From Isoetes taiwanensis (taxonomy: Eukaryota; Streptophyta; Lycopodiopsida; Isoetales; Isoetaceae): DNA of 64,000 nucleotides. The notes beneath the pieces are model-generated. The model saw nothing but the letters and a program-made list of their open reading frames with translations, was not told the DNA's origin and searched no databases. The translations under genes and the position numbers were made by a program. This document shows positions 37,529-48,471 of the stretch, in pieces; the stretch's first letter is position 1, and each line of letters opens with the position of its first letter. The stretch is taken from assembly GCA_021234155.1 (NCBI GenBank), contig JAJEKV010000138.1, positions 1,607,876-1,671,875 on the forward strand. Reading direction: 5' to 3'.

Positions 37529-38760
37529 CAAGAAACATCAACCTACCCACAGACTCTCGAAAGACGTACGGGTTGAGAGACAAGCTAGAGTTGAAACGGA
37601 CTATGCTCGTTGAGCTGACGAGCAACATTGACTTATCTGATTGGCTTGTCAATGGTGTCGATGGCATTCTATAGCGGCACATGGTGGGTGAGACAAGGGC
37701 ACTCTGGATATTATTCATGAAGCCCGCAACAGGAAGGAACTGTCGAGATAGGCTGAAACACCTCTACGCCCAAGGGATCGAGCCAACATGGACGCCAATC
37801 CAAAAGTTGACGGCTTATACCAGGCGTGCAAAACGAGGGCACAAGATCATGAGACGCCAGCTCTCGTCCAACCGCAGACACGTGTCATGTGGTAGCACAA
37901 GAGAACAAATGGCCTATGCTTCAACCCCGTGAGGCATGCACATGCACTAATGGCATATACGGGCTATCTCAAGCGAAAGTGAAGACAATGGCGGGGATCG
38001 TTTTGAAGCACCCGCTAACAAACCAAAACTTCACTGTTGACAACAGAGTTACAGAAGAGATTCAAAGAATGCAAAGAGAGATGCCGTGGACGATGACTAT
38101 GCCCAATCTCGCCGACAAACGGCCACCGACACTCGTTGCAACAACGCTGAACATGCTAACGGCAACAAAGTACATCGACCACATACTAGCAGATTCACAG
38201 CTGATGTCGTCAGACATCCTCTGTCTTCAAGAGACGAGAACGGATGACGCATCCATCTTCGAGACAACTAAGTATAAGTGCCTGCTCAACAGCAATGCGT
38301 GCGGAACAGCCACACTTTACGACATCGACAGGCTCGAGCTTCTCAACCACCAACTTGTTACGGAGCTCTCTGTGACAGCCATCCTTGCCACGTTTCGAGA
38401 GATCGCACCACGGGAATCATGCTACACACGGCAAATATATATAGGCACCACGGCGGGAGCATGCAGCAATTCCTTGACAATATTAGAGCGATTGCTGAGA
38501 GTTCAACATCGCAATCCACGCTTGGAGCCAATGCTGCTAGGACTGTCCTCATGGGAGATTTCAACATAGATGCCCTGCGACAAAACAACATCATCGCGGC
38601 ATTACAGGCCATGATGCCCGGCTATCTCCAACAAGTGAATGCCGCCACGCGCTCCGCGGCACTGCTTGACCATATCTGGACAAACTTCAAGCCTGCCTTT
38701 TGCGACATCGGCCATTGCTACTGGAGCGACCATAGACGAGCATATATAGTGTTCACTTGA
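37529..38760 (+). pseudogene. Helentron helicase C-terminal part and fused APE-type endonuclease
   Basis: If the LTR element and one copy of ctgtc are left out, the helicase frame continues across the junction, with TYGLRDKLELKRTMLVELTS and then DWLVNGVDG, as in PIF1 helicases of Helitrons. After stops and shifts, the frame 37889-38569 reads LVATTLNMLTATKY and SDILCLQETR, the first blocks of an endonuclease/exonuclease/phosphatase domain. A frameshift near 38410 leads to the frame ending at 38760, with TVLMGDFNIDAL and YWSDHRRAY, the DxN and SDH blocks. A helicase followed by such an endonuclease is the mark of Helentron-type (Helitron2) elements. The stop at 38760 follows soon after SDH, so the C-terminus is complete. 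Confidence 0.8.
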
Positions 38761-38764
38761 AGGT

Positions 38765-39700
38765 GGCAATGTGTGGAGGAATTTAGTGTCCTTTTGCAAA
38801 TTTAGCTGCTGTTAATATAAGCAAATCTTTATCCTTTAAGTTACGTATTGGATTTGTCTTTGAATTTGATAATGTTATAGCCTAACTAAGAGTTGGGGCG
38901 TGAGATTTCGAAGGTTTCTTCTCTAATTTGGTTTTGGGTTTTGCTTGCTAGAGTTGCATTTGCTCGTGAATTTGAATGTTAGGTATTTCGTGACATAGTC
39001 ATGCAGTGCTTTGGTTTGGTTTGGTTGCAGTGGTTTGGTTTTGAGCATGTTTTAAGAAATGACACTGTAAAGTACCAGCATTATGACACTAACCTGGACT
39101 TCTTGAAGCCGAAAGTTTATGTGAACAGCTCCTAGAAAATTTGATTGAGAGATTGGGTGATGTATAGTCGAACCTGTAAAGAATAATATGTGGAGAGTCA
39201 TGTTTATTGCATAGGGCAGCAAGGGAAAGCAAATACAAAATAAGGACAGCCCATACTTGATACTTCTTCAACGAAACTACGCACCTTAGATAACTTGGTT
39301 TACAAGCCATAGCATCGAGAAAAAGGCTATTCTAAATAGCCAACCAGATAATATTAACCAAAGAAAGATGGCACTCTGAAAAATCAATAGATGAGAATCA
39401 GTAACCATCATAGACATCTTTTCACGTAATAAAAATGTAAGAAATAATTTAAATTGCTAAAGCACATAAAGCAGAAAAAACAGCATAAGAAAGAAGACAA
39501 CATATTAAAAGCCTAAATAAGCAGAATTGTCAATTTTCCTAACCAAATATAAAATTTATGCACCGGAAAGATGCATGTATATTATTTTTGTGCTATAAAA
39601 CCAAGGTGAGCTAATAAACAGAACTCTAAATGTTTCACACTCCCTTTGTTCAGCTTTGCCAAATTACTGGCAGAACAAATTACCGACGAGCAGATCTATT
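38765..39700. other. No recognisable gene
   Basis: Downstream flank of the Helentron-type gene. A 3' terminal hairpin with a CTRR-type end was looked for and not found with confidence. Short ttggtttggttt repeats occur near 39012-39045. Confidence 0.4.
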
Positions 39701-40712
39701 GACAGACATTATAATGCACTGGCCTTCAACAAACAGAGCGTAGAGTCCATCTGGAGGCGTTCCTTACATGACAATACCATTGTCAGATGCAGCTAAGTAG
39801 TTTAGAGTGACGATGGATGATTCAGCTCGTGGTCTTTTTGTTTGCAAATGTAGGACTATGTTTTTGCAAAGTTTATGGAGGTCCATCTTCCTGCCTTGAA
39901 AATCTTATCTAGTTCAAACAATTTTCCATGCAGCATCCTAAGCAAAGTCATTGGTGTAGACCAAACAGGATATCTTCAGACCTCTCTGAAACAGCTCAAT
40001 GGTAGCGTCAAAATCACCTAGAAATAAATATTAAGTGAATCTCACATTGACAAATCCAATCCTTGACTCATGCATGTATGACGACCAGAAGGAGAAACCC
40101 TACATGTGACATGCATCCATGTAAAAGATGCCAACTATTATACCATTCTCCCTCAGGCCATATTTAACATAGATGAGGGCAGCAAAATTAGCAGACTCAA
40201 TTTTCTATCCCCAAGCTGCTAGCGATATTGGCATGCTTGAATAATGCAACTGCAATACAGAAGGAATCAGCTGCGATAGTAGGATTTTACTCTGCTTATT
40301 ACCTTCTGTATGTTTAATTCGTGCAAGAGCACAGATAATAAAACCATATCTACAATCTTTCGCTCCATATAACCTTTCAATAAGGCTTCGGCCCCTGCAA
40401 GAAAGATGAAGCTTAATAAAAATACTTTGCTCACGAAATTAATTTAGAGTAAAACCAAAAAGTAATTATAAAGAATACCTGTTTAAACAATGCTCAGCTT
40501 CAGCCACTTTGTTTTCCACACCAGCATATGTCCAAGATGGGACAGTGGAATAATTAAAGATTGATCTTCAAGGCCCTTTGATTCTTCCAGGATATCTAGG
40601 AGATGATAATATATCTGAACGCTTTTTAGTTCACGTTTTCCAATTGAGTATGCACCGGCAAGGCCCAAAGCCAACGATTTAGGTAGATAAGGACTGTCTT
40701 TACCTGTTCAAA
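39700..40712 (-). pseudogene. TPR (kinesin light chain-like) protein, internal and C-terminal exons
   Basis: The clearest exon (about 40712-40483) begins after an acceptor at 40712 and reads KDSPYLPKSLALGLAGAYS, then QIYYHLLDILEESKGLEDQS and LIIPLSHLGHML. This is the A/B helix pattern of tetratricopeptide repeats in plant kinesin light chain-related proteins. A one-base shift near 40528 moves the frame to VENKVAEAEHCLNR, which ends at a GT donor. The next exon (about 40396-40310) gives ERLYGAKDCRYGFIICALAR, again TPR-like. More pieces down to about 39700 read as AVALFKHAN and ELFQRGLKISCLVY, with stops. TPR proteins hold other proteins together; the specific partner cannot be told. Confidence 0.7.
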
Positions 40713-41039
40713 AACAATTCTATAAATGCATTGCTTTAGAGTACTGTAGCTAATATAATGCAATGATCCCAATATAAAAAAAATAGAAACAAGTAAACTA
40801 GCAAAATTAAGTAGTTCCTAGGTTTTCCTCCTAACCAGTTAAACCCTCCTTAGAGTCTCTTGATTGTACTTTGAGATTATAAAAAACATCAATTCAATAT
40901 GGGTAGATCGACCTGCATATGCTAGATTTGATGATTGCTTACAAAATTCTGCTTTAAACTAGACATGTTCATGCAAAAGTGACCTAGAATTAATAATAAT
41001 TTCTTTTTTTTGGGCTATTGCTTCTAATGTGAGTAGGAA

Positions 41040-42107
41040 AAGTTAATCATAACAAGACAACCAACCTGCTTGCTGGTACGAGTTGCAGCAGTAATATTGC
41101 CGCATTCATAAGAAACAATTTCATGTTTGTGTTGCCTGTGCTTCTCCCTGTCAAAATCCCATCCCAAGCGGAAAGATGCCTACATGAAAAATGTAACATT
41201 TCAATCCCTTGAATTCATTTGGCTAGCCTGTGAGAAAGTAGTATGTTATAAAAAATGACTGAACCATAACGTCTACAAATCGATAGATGAATGCGACACG
41301 TTTCTTTTTTCTACTTCTATAGGCTTTGTGTTCTTTAAATGCCATAGCAGTGGTGGCTCAAGCAAGTAATGCACAGGCATCATTGTATGATATGAAAGCT
41401 CACCTTTCCAATCCCGTCCTTCAGCTTCAGGCATACTCTGAAGTCAGGGGCCTTGGTGAAACGCTTGTGCTATGAAGGATTTGTCTACCAGCTGGAATAC
41501 CATCTCCATCACTGAACTGGCCATTTCATTGTGCAGGTTGCCCATGTTTACCTGTCTCACATAAGCCTGCATCTCTCAGACCCTTAAAAAGCATGTGAAA
41601 CTTGAGGAAAAAAATTACACATTACCACGTGCAAAAGTTTTTCTCACAAATCACCTTCTGCAGGATAAGATGCTTCTATGCTTCTTTGTAACTGCAAGTT
41701 CTTTAGGCCTTTGCTTCCAATTTAATGCCTTGTCTTGCAACTGAACCTTAATGTCAGCTACCCGCTTCAATGAACTCATAACAGCTGAAAAGCCATATGG
41801 TTTCAGTTCGGAAGCTAATCAACAACAACAACAATAACAAACACAAGAAAGCCTGCCATTATGCATACAAACCTTGCAAAGCATCAGAGAAACTGGCAAG
41901 ATCAATAAAGAATGAAGCATGAAGAATGCCCTTGAATAATGTGGTTATATTAGAGACCATGCAAGGGGTTTCCATAAAAGCTTTCCGAAATTTAGGTGGG
42001 CAAGAGTATGCTCTTACATATGGTAGATGCTCCAACTTAGCACCCATACGAAGATGAAGGACAAAGGTTACATAAGTTAAAATCTGTCGAGAAAAAGGAT
42101 CGAGCAA
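41040..42107 (-). pseudogene. Unidentified exon-like fragments
   Basis: Several minus-strand pieces look like exons by composition and splice-like borders but I cannot name them. One (41859-42107) reads QILTYVTFVLHLRMGAKLEH and ends in DALQ before a GT. Another (about 41795-41690) reads SAVMSSLKRVADIKVQLQDK and ALNWKQRP. A third (about 41560-41400) reads HNEMASSVMEMVFQLVDKS. A fourth (about 41175-41060) reads SFRLGWDFDREKHRQHKHE. They lie between the augmin fragment and the TPR fragment on the same strand and could belong to the TPR gene's N-terminal half or to another captured gene. Confidence 0.35.
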
Positions 42108-42289
42108 ATATTCTGCTCAGACTAATTACATACCTGCTGACTATCCAGACGAAAGGTGATTAACTAAGAAAACTGATGCACCTTGATATCAGCAACACAA
42201 ATATTTGCTCATATCAATTGCAGCACTAAGCGTTAGATCCATAGCAAACATGTATGTGACGCTCGACCAAATCTCAGCATTTATACTCT

Positions 42290-42480
42290 TCGCTGCTTGT
42301 GATCGACCACGCAGAGATGAAAGCAGAAAATGCAAAAGTGCCTTGCCAACTCTAGGATTAAAATGGCGAAACAATCCAGCCTTTCCTGCGCCAACACCCT
42401 GACCTAAGATCGAAGGATCCAAACCCAAAAGAAGGCAATTGCCAATAAGAGCTGCTTCCATATCGCTTTCTCGATCTCTG
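42290..42480 (-). pseudogene. Augmin subunit 6 (HAUS6/AUG6) first-exon fragment
   Basis: The minus frame starting at ATG 42461 reads EAALIGNCLLLGLDPSILG and then GLFRHFNPRVGKALLHFLLS plus SLRG. This is the N-terminus of plant AUG6, a subunit of the augmin complex that recruits gamma-tubulin to existing microtubules. The codons just upstream (RDRESD) also look like the acidic/basic start of AUG6, so the original start may lie a few codons before 42461. After SLRG the text (RSQAAKSINAEIW) weakly follows the family, then similarity stops. The remaining 600 or so residues of AUG6 are absent nearby. It is a truncated copy. Confidence 0.8.
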
Positions 42481-42836
42481 ATGGCCGATCCCTGCCTTGC
42501 CAGTTACCCGGTTGCAAGGAGTCGTGGAGTTCTTTACATCTGACCGAGAGTTTACAGGAAATAGGAGGTTTGGAGCAGTCACCAGCATATACCTAGGATA
42601 TTCTGGCATATACCGAGGATATGCCAAAACCCCACATAAACAAGGGTTTGCCCCCTAGGGGCAACCCAAAAATACAACTAGCAGAAGGGCAGGGTTGAGG
42701 CAAAGGAAAAAATTATAAAATATGAATGTGTGCTAGTTTGTTCACCGATATCAGCTGAGACCTACAATGGCAAGCCTAGTCCAATGGAACGCTAATATTC
42801 TGCAAGGAACATCCCATGTTTTCGTGATATTTTAGC

Positions 42837-42996
42837 ATGCATGTTCCTTGAATGACTTTTGTGTTACCTCCATTAGGACAACAAAACATCCAAGCAAACG
42901 TTGCTCTAGTTAGATCATGCATATTCCTTGAATGACTTTTGTGTTACCTCCATTAGGACAACAAAACATCCAAGCAAACGTTGCTCTAGTTAGATC
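42837..42996. repeat. 80-bp tandem duplication, two copies
   Basis: Units 42837-42916 and 42917-42996 are nearly identical, each running from atgcat through ttccttgaatgacttttgtg to ctagttagatc. Only about one base differs, so the duplication is young or an assembly artefact. Confidence 0.95.
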
Positions 42997-43156
42997 ACAC
43001 ATGATCAATGTAGAATTATTCTATGAACAAGAGGACAAACCTCTTTTAGAAACAGTTTTCCAAAATTTTATTTGTTGATATTCTTGAGAAAAGAACATGT
43101 TATGATTTAGAGTCTATTTCTCATGAACTCCTCGGGGCTCATCAAATCTAATTGCA

Positions 43157-43880
43157 GGGCAAATCATTAGCAGCTGTTGAATTTAAAGTGGTGTTCAATT
43201 TGAGTGTTCATATGCAAAGGGACAGACTGTATGCCATCTACCACACGGGTAGGTGAACCTTTTGGCATCCCATTACTTTGAGATTCATAACCAGCATTTA
43301 TTTGCTTGTCTGAGCTGCTAATGTTTCCAGCATCTATTCTTGAAATAGTAAGAGGTTCGCCATGAGCATATGAGAAAGTATTCCCCATGTGAACATTAGG
43401 GAAGACTGGATAACCAATCATTGTGGTATTAGAAGTTGTTGAACCACCAGGAACCAATATAGGCGTCGGCCTTGCCATGGTTGGTCCATTGGAGCTTGTT
43501 TTGAACTTGCGTATATTATAAATAGGACCCTGAAATAAAGCAAGTAAATGTAAGGACTGAATATAAATTGTGGAAACGTTCTGAAAATGCAAACTTACAA
43601 GACTGAATAAAATGCCTCGAAGATGCCAAATAGATGAAACACCTATAGAACGATGCTTCCATGCATTTAAATTATAGCAAAGCAAGATAAAGTCCCACAA
43701 AAATTGCAATGAGCTGTGAACTTTCAGACTCATGTATTTAAGCACTAACTGAGATTTACCTTCATTCCTGCTGTTGGGAGATGATGGTTGACCAAAACCA
43801 CAAAGTCCTGCCTGGAGCTGGTACGGCTTGAAAAATGAGGTCCATCTCTTACAAACTGTTTTCTCTCAACTGTGTCAGAA
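43157..43880 (-). pseudogene. Unidentified two-exon fragment, Ser/Thr/Asn-rich
   Basis: A minus-strand exon (about 43860-43757) reads QFVRDGPHFSSRTSSRQDF and VVLVNHHLPTAGMK and ends at a GTAAAT donor. The next exon follows an acceptor near 43533 (tttcag) and reads GPIYNIRKFKTSSNGPTMAR, then a long Ser/Thr/Asn-rich stretch to a stop near 43167. The layout looks like a real gene end, and the composition resembles disordered tails of plant regulatory proteins. I cannot name it. Confidence 0.4.
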
Positions 43881-43999
43881 AGGATCCTTGATCAGAATGC
43901 CTTCTGATGCAAAATATAATCAGTGAAGAGCATGATCATAAGAACAGTTAAAGAAAATGATCAAATGTAAAAGTTTATGTGACTACTTGACTTGTGTTT

Positions 44000-44765
44000 G
44001 CAAACTAATGCTGTCTTTGAGGCTGTGGGTGAGTAGAAAAGTCTGTCGATAAACTAATATGCAGAACAACGACCTCATCCCAATGGAAAAGTCGCAATTG
44101 TCCAAGAATGTACATCAACCTTATAAATAAGCTTAGTCCCATAACACTATTATTCTCTGCATTATTTGATTGTCATTACAGATCACTGAAAGCTAAAGTA
44201 GGAAAATAACAATTTTGCAGGTTACAGATCACTGAAAGCAAGGTCCGCCGGTTAGGACAAGGGATGATTTTGGAGTTGGCATCCTAGCAACAACAGCTCG
44301 TTGTCATGACAATCGGATCAAGTAGATATCATGCAACATTTATCCATACAATTAATAGATATCATGATGGATAGCGATCATTTATTGGAGAACAATCGTG
44401 AGATTGGAGTTGCATTGCAATGGCACTATTCAATATAGATGTTCCAAAGATAAGCTCCATCCCCAAAATAAGCATTAGCGAGAAACTACGGAAAGCAATG
44501 AGGTTGACAGGTCAGAATGAGAGAGCAGATCTCAACTAAAAGTTCATAAATGACAAGGAAGCAAAACATGGAAGCCATATAACCTTTCTAGTGTAAAAGA
44601 ATTTAAAAGGTGAAACAGTGTACGTCTAAATGGCTGACTGCAATACGGACAAAGTTGAGACCCATCTTTCACTGTAAATATGTGCATGAAACAGAGATTT
44701 GCAGAATCAAAAACTTGTTACTAAATGATAGTCCAATTGATTAGAGCCCAAGAACTTACTCAAAT
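44000..44765. other. No recognisable gene
   Basis: A 19-bp phrase, gttacagatcactgaaagc or nearly so, occurs twice (near 44178 and 44221). No gene, terminus or other structure is supported. Confidence 0.4.
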
Positions 44766-44885
44766 ATCTAGCATAATAACAGGGGGTTACTTTTAGATTT
44801 TTATACGTTTTTTCACATGGTTTTTCTATGATTTCATTGTTGTATTCGTTGAGGTGTACTAAATAGTATTTCTAGAGTGCACCCT
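44766..44885 (+). repeat. Truncated copy of the 3' end of the ParB/methyltransferase-like unit
   Basis: About 115 bp match 55728-55845 in the same orientation: atatctagcat-ataacaggg, tttttatacg-tttt, catggttttc-atgatttcat, gtattcg-gagg, and tctagagtgcacc. At 55.7 kb this sequence encodes the hydrophobic C-terminus of copy 2 and its stop. The copy at 44.8 kb has small indels and no coding frame. Confidence 0.85.
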
Positions 44886-44949
44886 TTATGGGCCATTGAT
44901 TTTCGTTGGTTGGAACAATCCGAGGGTTGTTGTCTTTCTCTGCATGTCT

Positions 44950-45090
44950 TTGTGCATGAACACTGCGCATGTGTATGCATGTGCATGTGCACGTGCATGT
45001 GCATGTGTATGCATGTGCATGTGTACTGTGCATGTGCAAGTGCAAGTTCATGTGTGTGTGTGCATGTGTGCATGCGCATGTGTTCTTGCC
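44950..45090. repeat. Alternating purine-pyrimidine repeat (TGCATG/TGTG)
   Basis: About 130 bp consist of gcatgtgcatgtgcacgtgc-type text with few interruptions. Such alternating sequence can adopt Z-DNA and is unstable in length. The His/Met/Cys-rich open frames across it are an effect of the repeat. Confidence 0.95.
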
Positions 45091-45099
45091 CTCTTGGAT

Positions 45100-46080
45100 T
45101 CTTGTTGCCGGAGTGGATTTTTGCTACCACGATGTGGATTTTTTGCTCACACTTACAAAGGTATTTGTTTTTAATGTTTCTTCGCTTAACGGTTTTTTTA
45201 AAGGTATTGTTTTCCGGTTCTACAATGTAGTGCTGCAAAACTCGCCTTTGTCTCCCTTCCCTTTAGCTATTCTAAGATTTGCTTGCAGATTCAAAAAGAG
45301 TTTAGAGTTTAGGCCCTCTGCTTGCTTTCAACTCTTGGATATTCCCGCCCTGTCGATTGTTCATAGCAGCCAAAGATTTAGCTTCAATCAACAAACGGAT
45401 TCTTGTGCACACAACATGCGGATTATTCCACGCCTTTTTTCAATCATGCATGCGATTAGTCAAACAAAGGGCCACAAGAATGCATTTATATTGTAGGTTT
45501 GGAACTTTAATCGAACCGTAAAAGTGAGTCATGCATTATCTTTAAGCTAGAGATGGACCATCCAAAATCACATGGATTGTTAAACAATAGTTTCATTGTG
45601 AAAGAGGAATAGCTGTAGCTGAAGTAACAATATGTGGAACGCTAACAGAGCAAGCTTGCTTCAAAACCTCTACTCTTGATCTTGCTTCACCGACCGTTAC
45701 AGGAGACCTACTCCACATCACCAAACTGGCTGATTCTCTTCACTTGTTAAACCAAAGCCAGGCAACCCGTGAGAAAGTATTACTGGTTCTTAATGAACCT
45801 CACCAATTGTTACTGCAGATAACGTTGATGTTCATGCAATGGTTTGTGAATAAAACATTATTGTAGAGCATATCAATGTCAAAAGCTTTTATTTGATTCA
45901 ATTTTATTTCGCAGGAACATAAATGGTAAATAAATTTGCTGCATTTGGTCAATTTTGGGTTGTTCATCCTCACTATAAAATGCAGAGAGTTTGTGGTGTA
46001 ATTAGATTACAAGTGTTTCTCGTGGTATTACATGCATAAGTGTTAAAGTTGGTACGTGAAGTTCATCCTTAATGCCCAAA
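45100..46080. other. No recognisable gene
   Basis: Sequence between the purine-pyrimidine repeat and repeat family A, copy 2. Open frames are short and have no motif that I recognise. Confidence 0.4.
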
Positions 46081-46084
46081 GGCC

Positions 46085-46445
46085 TTTATTAGGGTCCGAA
46101 GGGCCCAAAATTTTTTTAGTAATATATAGCATAATAACAACCAACACATCACTACAATCAATATTAATTAACACAAACCATTACATCCAATACATTTAAA
46201 TTAACATCCCCCTAAAACCCCCTTTGGTTTGGGTGCATATTCACACGGGGGGTTACGTAGGGCAGCGAGAGCCCCTAAAAACTTACAATACATGTACAAA
46301 ATTAACACCATTAAGTACATTCCCTTAAACCTTATAGTATTTTGCAAAACTCAATATATAGTATACAAAAACTTGTACATGCATAACCCACAAACGAGGA
46401 TCGCTATGTACGGTCCAGATCAAGGAATATAGGGCAAATATGCCT
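46085..46445. repeat. Dispersed repeat family A, copy 2
   Basis: It has the same block order as copy 1 at 14098: gggcccaaaa with an A/T run, the A/C-rich tract, ctttggtttgggtgca, caaaattaacaccattaag, then acaaacgaggatcgc and ggtccagatc. It also has a short inverted pair cacacgggggg (46242) and ccccccgtgtg (46473), which may mark one end. Confidence 0.8.
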
Positions 46446-46716
46446 ATCCGACAGCTCTCGATGTCTGGAGTAACCCCCCGTGTGAATATGCACCCAAACC
46501 AATAAGGAAGGAGATGACTTGGAATATGGGGCTCTTCTGGCAATCGAGCTCAGTTGGGGCTTCACGGATATGTGAAAATGGTGCATCCTTGCAATGCTTG
46601 ACAGTGTGAGGACAAAACTATTCGACGAATGAAGACATAACCTGGACTATTTCACATTCTCTTGCTGCTCAGACAACACTGAAGTCCGGCAAAAATGACG
46701 TTTTTGAGCAGTTGTC

Positions 46717-47154
46717 TTAACACGTAGAGCACCATGCCAAAGCCATTTCTGCAGCATGCATCAGCTGCCAACAATTTTTGGCTTCCTTGCTATATCTACA
46801 ACCATGGAAAATACAAGCAAAGCCTTGGGTCAGAATAAGCTTAGGCTTATCTGCATCCTCTGGGTGCTGAATCCAGGAAAGAGCTTGCCTTGTCAAGTCC
46901 CTGCTCCTATTAGTTTCTAATCCCCATGCTTTCCTTGCCTCATCAAATCTTGCATAGGATGAGTTTGTCCGAAAAACTAAGAGAAGTGCAAGGGCGATGG
47001 CAGTCAACTGGTGAGTTAAAGGGTCCACCTGCAGCACTGGGGAATTAGACAAAAATTTCAACCTCACTACAGCCTCATTGTAGGCTGCTGTAAAAACTGA
47101 AATTAGGGTAAGACTAAATACTGGCGACCTTAAAAGCTTGGCTATGGCCACCAC
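46717..47154 (-). pseudogene. VCCN1-type bestrophin chloride channel fragment
   Basis: The 145-residue stretch reads RSPVFSLTLISVFTAAYNEA (residues 9-28), then LTHQLTAIALALLLVFRTNS and SYARFDEARKAW (46-76). This is the first transmembrane region and the conserved bestrophin-like segment of plant thylakoid voltage-dependent chloride channels, which tune the proton-motive force under changing light. It then follows the family up to about DADKPKLIL before diverging to unrelated text and a stop. The chloroplast transit peptide and the C-terminal half (further membrane segments) were not found nearby, so it is an internal fragment. Confidence 0.85.
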
Positions 47155-47159
47155 GAAAG

Positions 47160-48470
47160 CTTGGTAGATCTCGAAAAGCTTGGCTTGGCTTGGCCATGGC
47201 GAAATAGAAGAGAACAGAGAAGGTGGAGATTAGAATGGCAGTGAAATCCGAAAGGACGAGATCGAAATAACGGAGAGGTCGAATACTCCGCAGGCAAATA
47301 CTTGCTTTTCTAATTTTCCTGACCCTACGATCAGAAAATAAAGAATCGGATGGCTAAGAAAGAAAACAGCTGACGTGGCAGGACATGTGGCATAGCTCAG
47401 AACGCAGGAAAGTGGGCAGGGGGGGTTAGGCAACCCTGCTAAAAATTGGTGATTTTTTTTCTAGGAAACAGTTTTTCTTTAAATTTCATTTGGAAGTTAG
47501 AATGTTATTTTAATTTGTGCTTTTGCATTTTGAGTGTGCATCATCGAATGTTTATCTAAAAGGTTGATAGCTCCCATTGTTTTTGTTGGTCCATCAAAAA
47601 TATCATTTTTCTAGAAGTTCGAATGTTATTTTAATAAGTGCTTGTTTTAGTAGCTTGTACATGAGGTTAATTAAATGTTTATTTGAATGCTCCATAGCTC
47701 CAATTTTTTTTCCCGAGATAGATAGCTTATTGCACCAAGATCGCATTATTACACTCAATCGTATAGGAATGTCTTGTACCTTGTGCTAGAAAGTATTCAA
47801 GGTCCTCATCCTTGGAAGTGTAGCCTTAAATAAGAGTATTTGATCCACATGTTTTATTTTATAGGTTCTATTACTTACGTCTACAAGAAACTTATCGCGG
47901 CGGCCAGGCCGCCGCGAACGTTTCTCTTCCCCAACTCGTCTATGCATGCTGGAACATGCAGAATTTGAACCTGCATTTTGTTGCTTTGTCTTTAGTACCT
48001 GCACAATAGAAGAATATTGATCATAACGACTTGTTACGGAAGATGTTTTGCATTAAATCAAAAGAGCATTTCTCTTCACTGAGATATCAGAAAAAAGGAG
48101 TGTCTCATCATCATCCCGTATCCATGTGCTAGAACCTGCTTACTGATCGACAATCACAAGTTCCCAATTTTGTTTTAAACATAAGACAACATTCATACAT
48201 TAAAAGCTTTATTAATTATTATTGCATTCACAAAAATTGGTGTCTGTTTCTGCCAGTGATGAGTGATGACCTGTTCTTTTGTTTTTGAGGCCCTACATCA
48301 GGAACTTTAGAAGATCAGAGTAATGAAATTGTCGCTAGCTCATCTTCACGCATAATAATGAGAAACATAAAAATGGAACAGATATAGAAAACACAACAAT
48401 AAAACTTGTATACATCAAAAGCAGTTAATAAATTAAACAGAGACTTCCACGTTGGTAATTTCATATGAAC
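47160..48470. other. No recognisable gene; one GC-rich hairpin
   Basis: A/T-rich sequence. At 47896-47916 lies a perfect hairpin, cgcggcggcc-a-ggccgccgcg, unusual against the background. No other feature can be supported. Confidence 0.5.
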
Positions 48471-48471
48471 A

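Noticed and set aside
44834-45496. His/Met/Cys-rich open frames on both strands
   Set aside because: They are produced by the alternating TGCATG/TGTG repeat and have no start context or homology.
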